Below the pieces are notes generated by a model. The model did not search any database. It saw only the letters and a program-made list of their open reading frames with translations, and was not told the origin of the DNA. Shown in pieces: positions 26,279-34,733 of a stretch of 64,000 nucleotides of DNA. The position numbers and the translations under genes were made by a program. The DNA is from Actinomyces sp. HMSC035G02 (GTDB lineage: Bacteria; Actinomycetota; Actinomycetes; Actinomycetales; Actinomycetaceae): the NCBI GenBank assembly GCA_001838165.1, contig KV835868.1, positions 72,256 to 136,255 on the forward strand, written 5' to 3'. The number at the start of each line of letters is the position of its first letter. Within the stretch, counting starts at the first letter, position 1.

Positions 26279-27151
26279 ATGACTCTTCCCGACATTTACG
26301 TTCCCGCCGGCTCCTCCGGCCACGGCAATTTCACCGTCGACATTGACCCCCAGCGTGCCGGTTGGGCCTTCTCGGGCCTGCGTGTCCTCGTTCTCGAGGC
26401 CGGCGCCTCCCAGGTCGTCGAGACCGGCGAGGCCGAGCTCCTCGTGCTGCCCCTCGCCGGCGGCGCGACCCTCGAGGTCGATGGGCAGACCTATGAGCTC
26501 GAGGGCCGTCGCGGTGTCTTCTCCGGCGTCACCGACTACCTGTACGTGGGGCGCGGCAAGAGCCTGACCATTACCTCGGCCGACGGCGGCCGCTTCGCGT
26601 TCCCCTCCGCGATTGCCGCCCGCGACATCCCCGTCGCCTACTACCCCAAGAGCCAGGTCCGCGTCGACCTGCGCGGCGCCGGCGACTGCTCGCGCCAGGT
26701 CAACAACTACTCCCTGGCCGTCGAGGGCGTCACCACCTCCCACCTGCTGGCCTGTGAGGTCATCACCCCCGGCGGTAACTGGTCCTCCTACCCGGCCCAC
26801 AAGCACGAGCAGGACTCCGAGGACGAGCGTGAGCTCGAAGAGATCTACTACTTCGAGATCGAGGACGGCCCCGAGGGCTCCAAGGGATTCGGCCTGCACC
26901 GCACCTACGGCAGCCCCGGCCGCCCGATCGACCTGTGCTGCGAGGTCCACGACGGCGACGTCGCCCTCGTCCCCCATGGGTACCACGGCCCCTGCGTCGC
27001 GGCCCCCGGCTACGACATGTACTACCTGAACGTCATGGCCGGCCCGAACGAGGACCTTGTGTGGCTCGCCCCCGATGACCCTGCGCACCACTGGATCCGC
27101 GCAACCTGGGACAACCAGGAAGTGGACCCCCGTCTGCCCATGAACAAGTAA
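26279..27151 (+). CDS. iolB: 5-deoxy-glucuronate isomerase
   Basis: A 290-residue bicupin isomerase that converts 5-deoxy-glucuronate to 2-deoxy-5-keto-gluconate. YPAHKHEQDSE and LEEIYYFEIED are the conserved metal-binding cupin segments; PHGYHGPCVAAPGYDMYYLN is the second. ATG at 26279 follows CAGGAGACTACG. It lies 73 bp after iolC and 22 bp before iolD. Confidence 0.93.
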   Translation: MTLPDIYVPAGSSGHGNFTVDIDPQRAGWAFSGLRVLVLEAGASQVVETGEAELLVLPLAGGATLEVDGQTYELEGRRGVFSGVTDYLYVGRGKSLTITSADGGRFAFPSAIAARDIPVAYYPKSQVRVDLRGAGDCSRQVNNYSLAVEGVTTSHLLACEVITPGGNWSSYPAHKHEQDSEDERELEEIYYFEIEDGPEGSKGFGLHRTYGSPGRPIDLCCEVHDGDVALVPHGYHGPCVAAPGYDMYYLNVMAGPNEDLVWLAPDDPAHHWIRATWDNQEVDPRLPMNK

Positions 27152-27173
27152 GAAAGACCCGAGAGGACTACCC

Positions 27174-29081
27174 ATGAGCAAAGAAGCCTACAAGGGAACC
27201 GTGCGCCTGACGGTCGCACAGGCAATCATTCGCTTCCTGTCCAACCAGTACACCGAGCGTGACGGCGTCGAGCACCGCCTCATCGCGGGCGCCTTCGGCA
27301 TCTTCGGCCACGGTAACGTTGCCGGCATCGGTCAGGCCCTGCTGCAGAACGAGATCGCGCCCGCCGAGGGCGAGAACCCGATGCCCTACATCATGCCCCG
27401 CAACGAGCAGGGCGCCGTCCACGCGGCCGCGGCATTCGCCAAGACGACGAACCGCCTGCAGACCTGGATGACGACCGCGTCGATCGGCCCGGGCTCGCTC
27501 AACATGGTCACGGGTGCCGCCACGGCGACGACCAACCGCCTGCCCGTCCTCATCTTCCCCTCCGACCAGTTCGCGACCCGCATCCCGGACCCGGTCCTCC
27601 AGCAGCTTGAGGATCCGACCTCGCTCGACGTGACCGTCAACGACGCGTTCCGTCCCGTCTCTCGCTTCTTCGACCGCATCAATCGTCCCGAGCAGCTGAT
27701 CCCCTCGCTGCTCAACGGTATGCGCGTCCTGACTGACCCGGCTGAAACCGGTGCCGTGACGATCGCCCTGCCCCAGGACGTTCAGGCCGAGGCCTACGAC
27801 TGGCCGGTCGAGTTCTTCGCCAAGCGCGTGTGGCACGTGCGCCGTCCTCCCGTCGAGCGCGCCGCCCTCGAGCGCGCGGTCGCCAAGATTCGCGCCGCCA
27901 AGCGTCCCCTCATCATCGCCGGCGGCGGCGCGATCTACTCCGAGGCCTCGGAGGAGCTGCGCGCGTTCGCTGCTACGACCGGTATCCCGGTGGCCGACAC
28001 GCAGGCCGGTAAGGGCGCCATCAACTGCGATCACCCCTGCTCCGTGGGCGGCGTCGGTTCCACCGGCGGCGACTCGGGCAACCACCTCGCCGATAAAGCC
28101 GACCTGATCATCGGCGTGGGCACGCGCTACTCCGACTTCACGACGGCCTCGAAGACGCAATTCAAGAACCCCGACGTCTCCTTCGTCAACATCAACATCA
28201 CGCCCTTCGACGCCGCCAAGCAGAGCGCCGAGATGGTCGTGGCCGACGCCCGCGAGGCGCTCGTTGCCCTGACCGAGGAGCTGGCCGACTACCGCGTCGA
28301 CGAGTCCTACACCGCCGAGATCGCCGCCGAGCGCGAGGCATGGGCCGCCAAGGTGGAGCAGTGCTACCACGTGGGCAACGCCCCGCTGCCCGCGCAGACC
28401 GAGGTCTTTGGCGCCCTCAACGAGCTGATGGGCGACGAGGACGTGGTTATCAACGCTGCCGGCTCGATGCCCGGCGACCTGCAGGCCCTGTGGCAGGCCA
28501 AGACTCCCGTCCAGTACCACGTCGAGTACGCCTTCTCCTGCATGGGTTACGAGGTCCCGGCCGCCATGGGCGTCAAGCTGGCGCGTCCGCAGTCCGAGGT
28601 TGTCTCGATCGTCGGCGACGGCACCTACCAGATGCTTCCGATGGAGCTGGCCACGGTCGCCCAGGAGGGTATCAAGGTCATCTATGTCCTGTTGCAGAAC
28701 TATGGCTTCGCATCGATCGGCGCCCTGTCTGAGTCGCGCGGCTCCCAGCGCTTCGGCACGAAGTATCGCCAGCGTGGGACCGGCTCGCACCTGGAGGATA
28801 CGGACACGATCGCTGGCGTGGACATCGCGGCGAACGCTCGCTCGTGGGGCATCGACGTGCTCGAGGTCCAGACGATCGAGGAGTTCAAGGAGGCATACAA
28901 GGCGGCCGCCGCCTCGGATCGTGCGACCATGATCCACATCGAGACCGACCTGATGGGCCCCAACCCGCCCGGATCCTCCTGGTGGGACGTCGCGATCTCG
29001 GAGGTGTCCGTGCTCGAGTCGACCCAGCGTGCGTACGAGGACTACCAGAACGATCGCAAGCCGCAGCGCCACTACCTGTGA
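27174..29081 (+). CDS. iolD: 3D-(3,5/4)-trihydroxycyclohexane-1,2-dione hydrolase
   Basis: A 635-residue thiamine-diphosphate enzyme that opens the inositol ring to 5-deoxy-glucuronate. Glu78 in RNEQGAVHAA activates the cofactor, and GDG at 481-483 with the following LLQNYGF Asn binds diphosphate and magnesium. Length fits the IolD family (about 630-640). ATG at 27174 after CGAGAGGACTACCC. Last gene of the iolCBD operon; a hairpin follows. Confidence 0.95.
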   Translation: MSKEAYKGTVRLTVAQAIIRFLSNQYTERDGVEHRLIAGAFGIFGHGNVAGIGQALLQNEIAPAEGENPMPYIMPRNEQGAVHAAAAFAKTTNRLQTWMTTASIGPGSLNMVTGAATATTNRLPVLIFPSDQFATRIPDPVLQQLEDPTSLDVTVNDAFRPVSRFFDRINRPEQLIPSLLNGMRVLTDPAETGAVTIALPQDVQAEAYDWPVEFFAKRVWHVRRPPVERAALERAVAKIRAAKRPLIIAGGGAIYSEASEELRAFAATTGIPVADTQAGKGAINCDHPCSVGGVGSTGGDSGNHLADKADLIIGVGTRYSDFTTASKTQFKNPDVSFVNINITPFDAAKQSAEMVVADAREALVALTEELADYRVDESYTAEIAAEREAWAAKVEQCYHVGNAPLPAQTEVFGALNELMGDEDVVINAAGSMPGDLQALWQAKTPVQYHVEYAFSCMGYEVPAAMGVKLARPQSEVVSIVGDGTYQMLPMELATVAQEGIKVIYVLLQNYGFASIGALSESRGSQRFGTKYRQRGTGSHLEDTDTIAGVDIAANARSWGIDVLEVQTIEEFKEAYKAAAASDRATMIHIETDLMGPNPPGSSWWDVAISEVSVLESTQRAYEDYQNDRKPQRHYL

Positions 29082-29096
29082 TGCGCTGAGTGCGTG

Positions 29097-29130
29097 AGGG
29101 GCGGCCCCGGATTAGTCCGCGACCGCCCCT
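29097..29130 (+). terminator. Hairpin after iolD
   Basis: AGGGGCGG (29097-29104) pairs with CCGCCCCT (29123-29130), with an 18-nt inner region that can pair partly. Confidence 0.55.
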
Positions 29131-29303
29131 GTCGCGTATACCCTCGGTGCGTCAGTAGGCCGGCGTGAAACGTTTTGTGAAACGGCGCGTTGGCTGGTGT
29201 GGGGAGTTGGCGATGGGGGCGTGTCCTATAGACGGGACAATCTGGGCCCTGTTGGCGCTGATGTTTCAGACGTCGCGACATTAGTCTTAGGGACATGCTA
29301 TTG

Positions 29304-29317
29304 TTTGTCCTAACAAA
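29304..29317. promoter_or_regulatory. iol operator 4 (upstream of iolA)
   Basis: TTTGTCCTAACAAA is the exact reverse complement of the 14-mer at 24254-24267. It is 45 bp before the iolA start, overlapping the expected promoter. Confidence 0.8.
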
Positions 29318-29361
29318 GTTGTTCCGCCATTCGTGGATGAATGGGAAGAAAGGTAAAACCA

Positions 29362-30864
29362 ATGACAATCAACCTGTGGGTCAACGGCGAAGAGTACGTC
29401 GCTCACTCCGAGAAGACCATCGGCGTCGAAAACCCTGCCACCGGCAAGGTCGTCGATCAGCTCGCCCTGGCCGACAAGCATTGCCTCGACCATGTCGTCG
29501 AGATCGCCCGCGAAGCGCAGAAGGAATGGGCCCGCACCGCCCTGGCCAAGCGCGTGGACATCATGTTCAAGTTCCGTCAGCTCGTCATCGAGCATCAGGA
29601 TGAGATCGCCGACGCCATCGTGCGTGAGGGCGGCAAGACCCACGGCGACGCCCTCGGCGAGATCGCCCGCGGCCGTGAGACCATCGACTTCGCGTGTGGC
29701 ATCAACGCTGCCCTCAAGGGGGAGTTCACCGACCAGGCCTCGACCGGCGTGGACGTGCACACCCTGCGCCAGCCCGTCGGCGTCGTCGCCGGCATCTGCC
29801 CCTTCAACTTCCCGGCCATGGTCCCCATGTGGATGCACCCGGTCGCCCTGGCCACCGGCAACGCCTTCATCCTCAAGGTCGCCTCGGTCGTCCCCAGCGC
29901 CTCGCTGATCATCGCCCGCCTCTACAAGGAGGCCGGCCTGCCCGACGGCCTGTTCAACGTCATCGCCGGCGACCGCCACCTGGTCACCGACATCCTCACC
30001 CACCCCGGCATCGACGCGATCTCCTTCGTTGGCTCCACCCCGGTCGCCCACATCGTGCAGGACACAGGCGTGGCCCATGGCAAGCGTGTCCAGGCCCTGG
30101 GTGGCGCGAACAACCACGCGATCGTCATGCCCGATGCGGACATCGAGTTCGCCGCGCAGCACATCAGCGCCGGCGCATTCGGCGCGGCCGGCCAGCGCTG
30201 CATGGCCCTGCCCGTGATCGTCACCGTTGGTGGCGTCGAGGAGAAGCTCGTGCCCGCGATCAAGGCTCGCGCCGAGAAGATCGTCGTCGGCCCCGGCACC
30301 GACCCGGCCTCCGAGATGGGCCCGGTCATCACCCGCTCCTCGCAGGAGCGCATTACCAAGTGGATCGACGAGGCCGAGGCGAAGGGTGCGAACATCGTCC
30401 TCGACGGCCGCGGCTACCGCCCCGAGGGCGAGGAATGCGCGGACGGCTTCTGGCTGGCCCCCACCATCATCGATGGCGTGGACCGCAACCTGAGCGTCTA
30501 TTGCGAAGAGGTCTTCGGGCCGGTCCTGGTCGTCGTGCACGCCGACACCTACGAGGAAGCCATCGAGATCGTCAACTCCTCCGAGTTTGGCAACGGCTCC
30601 GCGATCTTCACCTCCGACGGTGATACCGCCCGCCACTTCGTCGTCGATGTCGAGGCCGGCATGGTTGGCGTCAACGTGCCGATCCCGGTTCCGGTCGCGT
30701 ACTACTCGTTCGGTGGTTGGAAGGAGTCGCTGCTGGGCGACACTCACATCCATGGCCCCGAGGGCGTGCGCTTCTACACGAAGGCCAAGGTTGTCACGAC
30801 CCGTTGGCCCAAGCGTGGCGAGAAGGTCGGCTACGTCGGAATGAACTTCCCGACGAACGGCTGA
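29362..30864 (+). CDS. iolA: Methylmalonate-semialdehyde / malonate-semialdehyde dehydrogenase
   Basis: A 500-residue CoA-acylating aldehyde dehydrogenase that makes acetyl-CoA from malonate semialdehyde at the end of the inositol pathway. GICPFNFPAMVPMWM is diagnostic for this family, and Cys280 in AGQRCMAL is catalytic. The ATG at 29362 after GAAAGGTAAAACC is preferred to the ATG 21 bp upstream. It has its own operator and is flanked by hairpins, so it is a separate unit of the same regulon. mmsA is an alternative name. Confidence 0.93.
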   Translation: MTINLWVNGEEYVAHSEKTIGVENPATGKVVDQLALADKHCLDHVVEIAREAQKEWARTALAKRVDIMFKFRQLVIEHQDEIADAIVREGGKTHGDALGEIARGRETIDFACGINAALKGEFTDQASTGVDVHTLRQPVGVVAGICPFNFPAMVPMWMHPVALATGNAFILKVASVVPSASLIIARLYKEAGLPDGLFNVIAGDRHLVTDILTHPGIDAISFVGSTPVAHIVQDTGVAHGKRVQALGGANNHAIVMPDADIEFAAQHISAGAFGAAGQRCMALPVIVTVGGVEEKLVPAIKARAEKIVVGPGTDPASEMGPVITRSSQERITKWIDEAEAKGANIVLDGRGYRPEGEECADGFWLAPTIIDGVDRNLSVYCEEVFGPVLVVVHADTYEEAIEIVNSSEFGNGSAIFTSDGDTARHFVVDVEAGMVGVNVPIPVPVAYYSFGGWKESLLGDTHIHGPEGVRFYTKAKVVTTRWPKRGEKVGYVGMNFPTNG

Positions 30865-30879
30865 GTCTGGCAACTCTCT

Positions 30880-30918
30880 GAGTGGAGGGGTGGGTGCAGT
30901 GTGCCCACCCCTCCACTC
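30880..30918. terminator. Perfect hairpin after iolA
   Basis: GAGTGGAGGGGTGGG (30880-30894) is the exact complement of 30904-30918 with a 9-nt loop. A 15-bp stem with no T-run after it. Confidence 0.75.
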
Positions 30919-31118
30919 TATACAGTCATAGGTGTGGGCTTGAGTGCCCCGACGACGAGGTGCTCGCTGGGGCCTCGGCCTTGATATCCTCAAGGGGTGC
31001 GACCGTCATCCGCCTGACATCTGCCGGGAAGCGGTGCGTACACGGGCGCGGCATTATGCTATGGCTGCTGTCTCGTTCATCCGGATCGCTCCGACGAGGA
31101 AGTGCAGAGGAGAACCAT

Positions 31119-32735
31119 ATGCCACACACTCCAACGATTGATGACTACACGCCCGACAGGGTGCGCGAGCTCGTCGAGAAGACCCCCGCTTCCGGTGCGA
31201 AGCGCTCCCTGGGCGCAATTGCTGCCATCGCGACGCTTGGCTCTCTCCTCTTCGGCTATGACACCGGCGTTGTCGCTGGTGCCCTGCCATACATGTACAT
31301 GCCCGGAGGCGCCGGCGGTCTGAACATGACCACCTTCGAAGAAGGCTGGGTCGGTGGCCTGCTGTGCATCGGTGCTGCCGCCGGTGCGTTCTTCGGCGGT
31401 CGCCTGTCCGACCGCTTCGGGCGTCGCCACAACATCACGCTGCTGGCCATCGTCTTCCTGTTTGGCGCCATCGGCTGCGCGATTGCCCCGAACATCTCGG
31501 TCCTCTACCTGGCGCGTATCATCCTTGGGTTCGCGGTTGGTGGCGCTTCCGCGACGGTTCCCGTCTTCCTCAGTGAAACTGCTCCCAAGCGGCTGCGCGG
31601 TTTCCTTGTCGCGACGGATCAGATGATGATCGTCTTTGGCCAGTTCCTGGCCTTCTCTATGAACGCTGCCATCGCTCACATGCAGGGTGGTCCCACTGTC
31701 ACCTTGACCGGTGATGCCGTGGATGCATCCGGGCACGTGCTCGGCCACGCTGGCACGTCCGTCGCGTGGGAGACCGTCCAGGCCGCCGTCAATATTGCGG
31801 ATGTCGCCGGCACGGGCAATGGTCTGACCTGGCGCTACATGCTCATCCTGTGCTCGCTGCCCGCCATCGCCCTGTGGATCGGTATCCGCACTGTGCCCGA
31901 GTCCTCGCGCTGGTACGCCGCCAATTTGCGCATTGTCGAGGCCATCGGCTCCCTCAAGCGTGTGCGCGATGAAAAGAAGGATGACGTCGCTGGCGAGATC
32001 AACGAGATGCTTGATGTCCAGCGTGCAGAGTCTGCTCAGGAAAAGTGGTCGCTGTCCCAGATCCTCAAGGTCAAGTGGGCTCGCAAGCTCCTCTACATCG
32101 GTATCGTCCTGGGCATCGCCGACCAGCTGACGGGCATCAACACGGCCATGTACTACACGCCGAAGATCCTCAACGCCGCCGGCGTTCCCATGGAAGATGC
32201 GATCACCCTGAACGTCGTCTCCGGTGGTATCTCCGCGATTGGTTCCGCCGTTGGCCTGTGGCTCGTCGCCCGATTCGCTCGCCGTCACGTGGGCATGTAT
32301 CAGGAGCTCGGCATCACGATTTCTCTGGCTGCGCTGTCTGCCGTGTTCGCCTTCTTCATCAGCCCCTACCTGGATGGCGAGGGAAACATCTCCGGCGCCC
32401 CGACCTTCGCGCCCTGGCTCGTTCTTGGCATCGTCTGCATCTTCGTGTTCATCAAGCAGTCCGGAACGGTGTCCTGGGTTCTCGTTTCCGAGATCTACCC
32501 GGCCGCTGTCCGTGGCACTGCCCTCGGTATTGCGGTGGGTACTCTGTGGCTCGCCAACGCGCTCGTAGCCGTTGTTTTCCCACCGCTCATGGCGACCGTC
32601 GGTGGCGCTGGTACGTACGCGATCTTCGCAGCCATTAACTTCCTCTCGTTCCTCTTCTACTGGAAGGTCGTCCCCGAGACGAAGTTCCACTCGCTGGAGG
32701 AACTGGAACTGAAGTTCCAGAAGGACTACTCCTGA
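31119..32735 (+). CDS. iolT: Sugar-porter MFS transporter, probable myo-inositol importer
   Basis: A 538-residue MFS protein with 12 membrane helices. GSLLFGYDTGVVAGALP at the first helix, SDRFGRRHN in loop 2-3, PESSRWYAA in loop 6-7 and VPETKFHSLEELE at the C-terminus are sugar-porter signatures. An enlarged loop between helices 5 and 6 (about 190-225) is a departure from typical IolT. The ATG at 31119 follows CAGAGGAGAACCAT; the 79-residue upstream extension is not sugar-porter-like. The substrate is inferred from the iol context. None of the four iol operators precedes it. Confidence 0.85.
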   Translation: MPHTPTIDDYTPDRVRELVEKTPASGAKRSLGAIAAIATLGSLLFGYDTGVVAGALPYMYMPGGAGGLNMTTFEEGWVGGLLCIGAAAGAFFGGRLSDRFGRRHNITLLAIVFLFGAIGCAIAPNISVLYLARIILGFAVGGASATVPVFLSETAPKRLRGFLVATDQMMIVFGQFLAFSMNAAIAHMQGGPTVTLTGDAVDASGHVLGHAGTSVAWETVQAAVNIADVAGTGNGLTWRYMLILCSLPAIALWIGIRTVPESSRWYAANLRIVEAIGSLKRVRDEKKDDVAGEINEMLDVQRAESAQEKWSLSQILKVKWARKLLYIGIVLGIADQLTGINTAMYYTPKILNAAGVPMEDAITLNVVSGGISAIGSAVGLWLVARFARRHVGMYQELGITISLAALSAVFAFFISPYLDGEGNISGAPTFAPWLVLGIVCIFVFIKQSGTVSWVLVSEIYPAAVRGTALGIAVGTLWLANALVAVVFPPLMATVGGAGTYAIFAAINFLSFLFYWKVVPETKFHSLEELELKFQKDYS

Positions 32736-32753
32736 GAACGAATAGTTCACGTC

Positions 32754-32791
32754 CGTGTGTCCGGTGGGGAGGCTGCCCCACCGGGCACACC
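32754..32791 (+). terminator. Hairpin after iolT
   Basis: GTGTGTCCGGTGGGG and CCCCACCGGGCACAC pair around AGGCTG with one bulge, ending the inositol region. Confidence 0.7.
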
Positions 32792-32817
32792 TGTATGTTG
32801 AACGGAAAGGAGAGTCG

Positions 32818-32877
32818 ATGACGATATCACAACAGGCCAGCACGCCGCGCGACTCGCCCGCCGGTTGGTTGTGTTGA
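32818..32877 (+). CDS. Possible 19-codon small ORF or gene stub
   Basis: AAAGGAGAGTCG precedes an ATG that opens MTISQQASTPRDSPAGWLC before a TGA. The ribosome-binding site is much better than chance. It could be a leader peptide or the 5' stub of a deleted gene, since 650 bp of non-coding repeats follow. Confidence 0.3.
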   Translation: MTISQQASTPRDSPAGWLC

Positions 32878-32963
32878 GGAGGGTGTGAGCGTTGGCGCTC
32901 CGTGCGCCCGCGAGCGACGGCGCTGGTGGGGCGGCGTGGATTAGTGATGAACGTGTGACATGT

Positions 32964-33060
32964 GGATAGGTTGTGACGTTACGGATAGGTTAGGCGCATG
33001 TGGATAGGTTATTAACCTATCCGGATCGAAATAACCTATCCGCGTTGAGATAACCTATCC
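32964..33060. repeat. Palindromic word block 5 (word GGATAGGTTA)
   Basis: Six copies of GGATAGGTT(A): three direct (32964, 32983, 33002), then three inverted (ending 33022, 33040, 33060). The central pair, GGATAGGTTA (33002-33011), T, TAACCTATCC (33013-33022), has the same one-base-loop design as unit 1 at 5381. It is unlinked to the 5.4-6.0 kb array and uses another word. Confidence 0.85.
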
Positions 33061-33261
33061 GCACATACTCGTCATGGCGTCGCTCTGTGAGGAGAACACG
33101 GCGTCCGTCGTATGGCTGACCTGAGGGAGAGCACTGTCGGTCCCGCCCAGCTCGCATGCAAAGGGGGGAATGGCGTCATTAGGGCTCCGACACGCCGGCG
33201 ACACGCCGATGGACGGCTTCATATGGCGCAAACGCCCCTTTGTCTGTCCGTTTGGAGGGCG

Positions 33262-33366
33262 GGAGGGTGGCGCGAGGCCTGCGGGGTGAAGGTGGCTGCG
33301 GTGCAGGTGGGCGGTGGCAGGGCCGGGTGGTAGTAGCCGCCCGACTGGAGGGTGGCGCGAGGCCTG
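33262..33366. repeat. Duplicated 20-mer GGAGGGTGGCGCGAGGCCTG
   Basis: Identical 20-mers at 33262-33281 and 33347-33366, separated by 65 bp of G-rich sequence. Probably a decayed tandem duplication. Confidence 0.6.
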
Positions 33367-33445
33367 CTGGGCCTGGCCGGGCTTCGAGACGACGCGCCGA
33401 GCGAAGCTCGCGGCGCGGGCGGCGAGCGGGCGGGCAGGCCTCGCG

Positions 33446-33523
33446 CCGCACGGAGGTCTGGCGGCGAGGGGCCGCACGGAGGTCTGGCGGCGAGAGGCCG
33501 CACGGAGGTCTGGCGGCGGGAGG
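33446..33523. repeat. Three tandem 26-bp G-rich repeats
   Basis: Copies start at 33446, 33472 and 33498, each beginning CCGCACGGAGGTCTGGCGGC and ending in GAGGGG, GAGAGG or GGGAGG. They lie 10 bp past the stop of the minus-strand glycosyltransferase gene. Confidence 0.85.
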
Positions 33524-33533
33524 GGGCGGGAAG

Positions 33534-34733
33534 TTAGCGCGCCACGGCCTCGTCGATGACGGAGGCGACCTCTCGGGCCACGGACTGCCACGTGAAATGC
33601 TCGCGCACGCGCGCGCCCACAGCCGCCGCGCAGGATGCGCGACGCACGGGGTCGGTGACGGCCTCGCGCAGGGCGGGGACGAGCGCGTCCGTGAGCTCGG
33701 CGGACGTGCGTCCGTCGACGATCCAGCCGAGTGCGGGGGAGGTGATGACCTCCTCGGTGCCGCCGCGAGGCGTCGCCACGATCGCGCAGTCGCCCAGGGC
33801 CGCCTCGAGGATTGAGGTGGGCAGGCCCTCGGGGTACATGGACGGGTAGACGAACACGTCGGAGCGGCGGTACAGGCTCATGACGGCGGGGAAGTCGAGC
33901 TTGCCCAGGAACGACACAGCAGGATCCGACCCGTAGCGTTCGTGCAGCTCTTCCTCGATGGGACCAGAGCCCGCGACGGCGAGACGCAGGGGTACGTCCG
34001 GCAGTTCGGCGCGCAGGCGCGTGAAGGCGTCGAGCAGTGCGACGATGCCCTTCTCGGCGATGAGACGCCCCGCGTAGGAGATGACGATCTCGGAGTCCTC
34101 GCGGCCTCGCGGCCATTCGCGCTCGTAGCGGTCGTCCGCCACGGCCGTATCCTCCGGCGTCACCGCGTTGTACCAGACCCCCGAGGCCTCGATCCCGAAG
34201 TGGCGCAGCCACTTGTTGCAGTTGCGCGACACCCCGTAGTAGGAAGTCACGTGCTTCTTGACGAAGTGCGTGAGGCCGTGCTCGTAGATGCCGCCGAAGA
34301 AGTCCAGCACCGGGTTACCCACGCTCATGTGCGCGGTGCCGTGCTCGATGAGTGCGACGGGGCGGCCCAGGCGATGTGCGAGGCGTGCGCCGAGCAGGCT
34401 GGTGAGGTGGAAGCGCGTGTTGACGATGTAGAAGTCGGCGTTCTCGGCCTCGACCGCGGCCATCGTCTCCTTGAAGCGCTCGTCGCGCTTGAAGAAGGGG
34501 TAGCGCTGCTTGAAGAGGCCCTTGGTGGGCAGGCGGTAGATGCGCAGGCCGTCCCGGTCTTCGAAACGAGGCAGGGACTCGTCGTGCAGGGACGTGACGA
34601 TGAACAGGTCGTAGCCCAGGGCGCGCAGCTGCTCGCTCAAGCGATCCTGGTAGCGCTCGATCCCGCCCAGGTAGGGCAGGAAGAACTCCATGAAGATACC
34701 GACCTTGACGGGGGAGTGGGGGCGATCAGTCAC
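33534..34733 (-). CDS. Glycosyltransferase, family 4 (GT-B)
   Basis: A 399-residue retaining glycosyltransferase. Residues about 10-180 are the acceptor domain (MEFFLPYLGGIERYQDRLSE). The donor domain (about 210-380) carries the GRLIAEKGI and EGLPTSILEAALGDCAIVAT motifs, with the family EX7E in the latter. It overlaps the flippase gene by 8 bp and is the last gene of the minus-strand lic operon, so it probably adds a sugar to the same surface polymer. Confidence 0.9.
   Translation of the reverse strand: MTDRPHSPVKVGIFMEFFLPYLGGIERYQDRLSEQLRALGYDLFIVTSLHDESLPRFEDRDGLRIYRLPTKGLFKQRYPFFKRDERFKETMAAVEAENADFYIVNTRFHLTSLLGARLAHRLGRPVALIEHGTAHMSVGNPVLDFFGGIYEHGLTHFVKKHVTSYYGVSRNCNKWLRHFGIEASGVWYNAVTPEDTAVADDRYEREWPRGREDSEIVISYAGRLIAEKGIVALLDAFTRLRAELPDVPLRLAVAGSGPIEEELHERYGSDPAVSFLGKLDFPAVMSLYRRSDVFVYPSMYPEGLPTSILEAALGDCAIVATPRGGTEEVITSPALGWIVDGRTSAELTDALVPALREAVTDPVRRASCAAAVGARVREHFTWQSVAREVASVIDEAVAR

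Larger units (their letters stand above)
32736..33533. other. 798-bp intergenic interval rich in repeats
   Basis: No supported gene apart from the 19-codon ORF. It holds the iolT hairpin, a six-copy GGATAGGTTA palindrome block (32964-33060), a 20-bp dispersed duplicate (33262-33281 and 33347-33366) and a 26-bp triple tandem repeat (33446-33523). The stretch 33066-33260 shows nothing I can name. It marks the boundary between the inositol and surface-glycan regions. Confidence 0.7.

Noticed and set aside
27168..29072. 634-codon minus-strand frame opposite iolD
   Set aside because: Shadow of iolD; no motif, no ribosome-binding site, and the operon context favours the plus strand.
29287..30993. 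568-codon minus-strand frame opposite iolA
   Set aside because: Shadow frame; iolA has the catalytic Cys and family motifs, and an operator in the right place.
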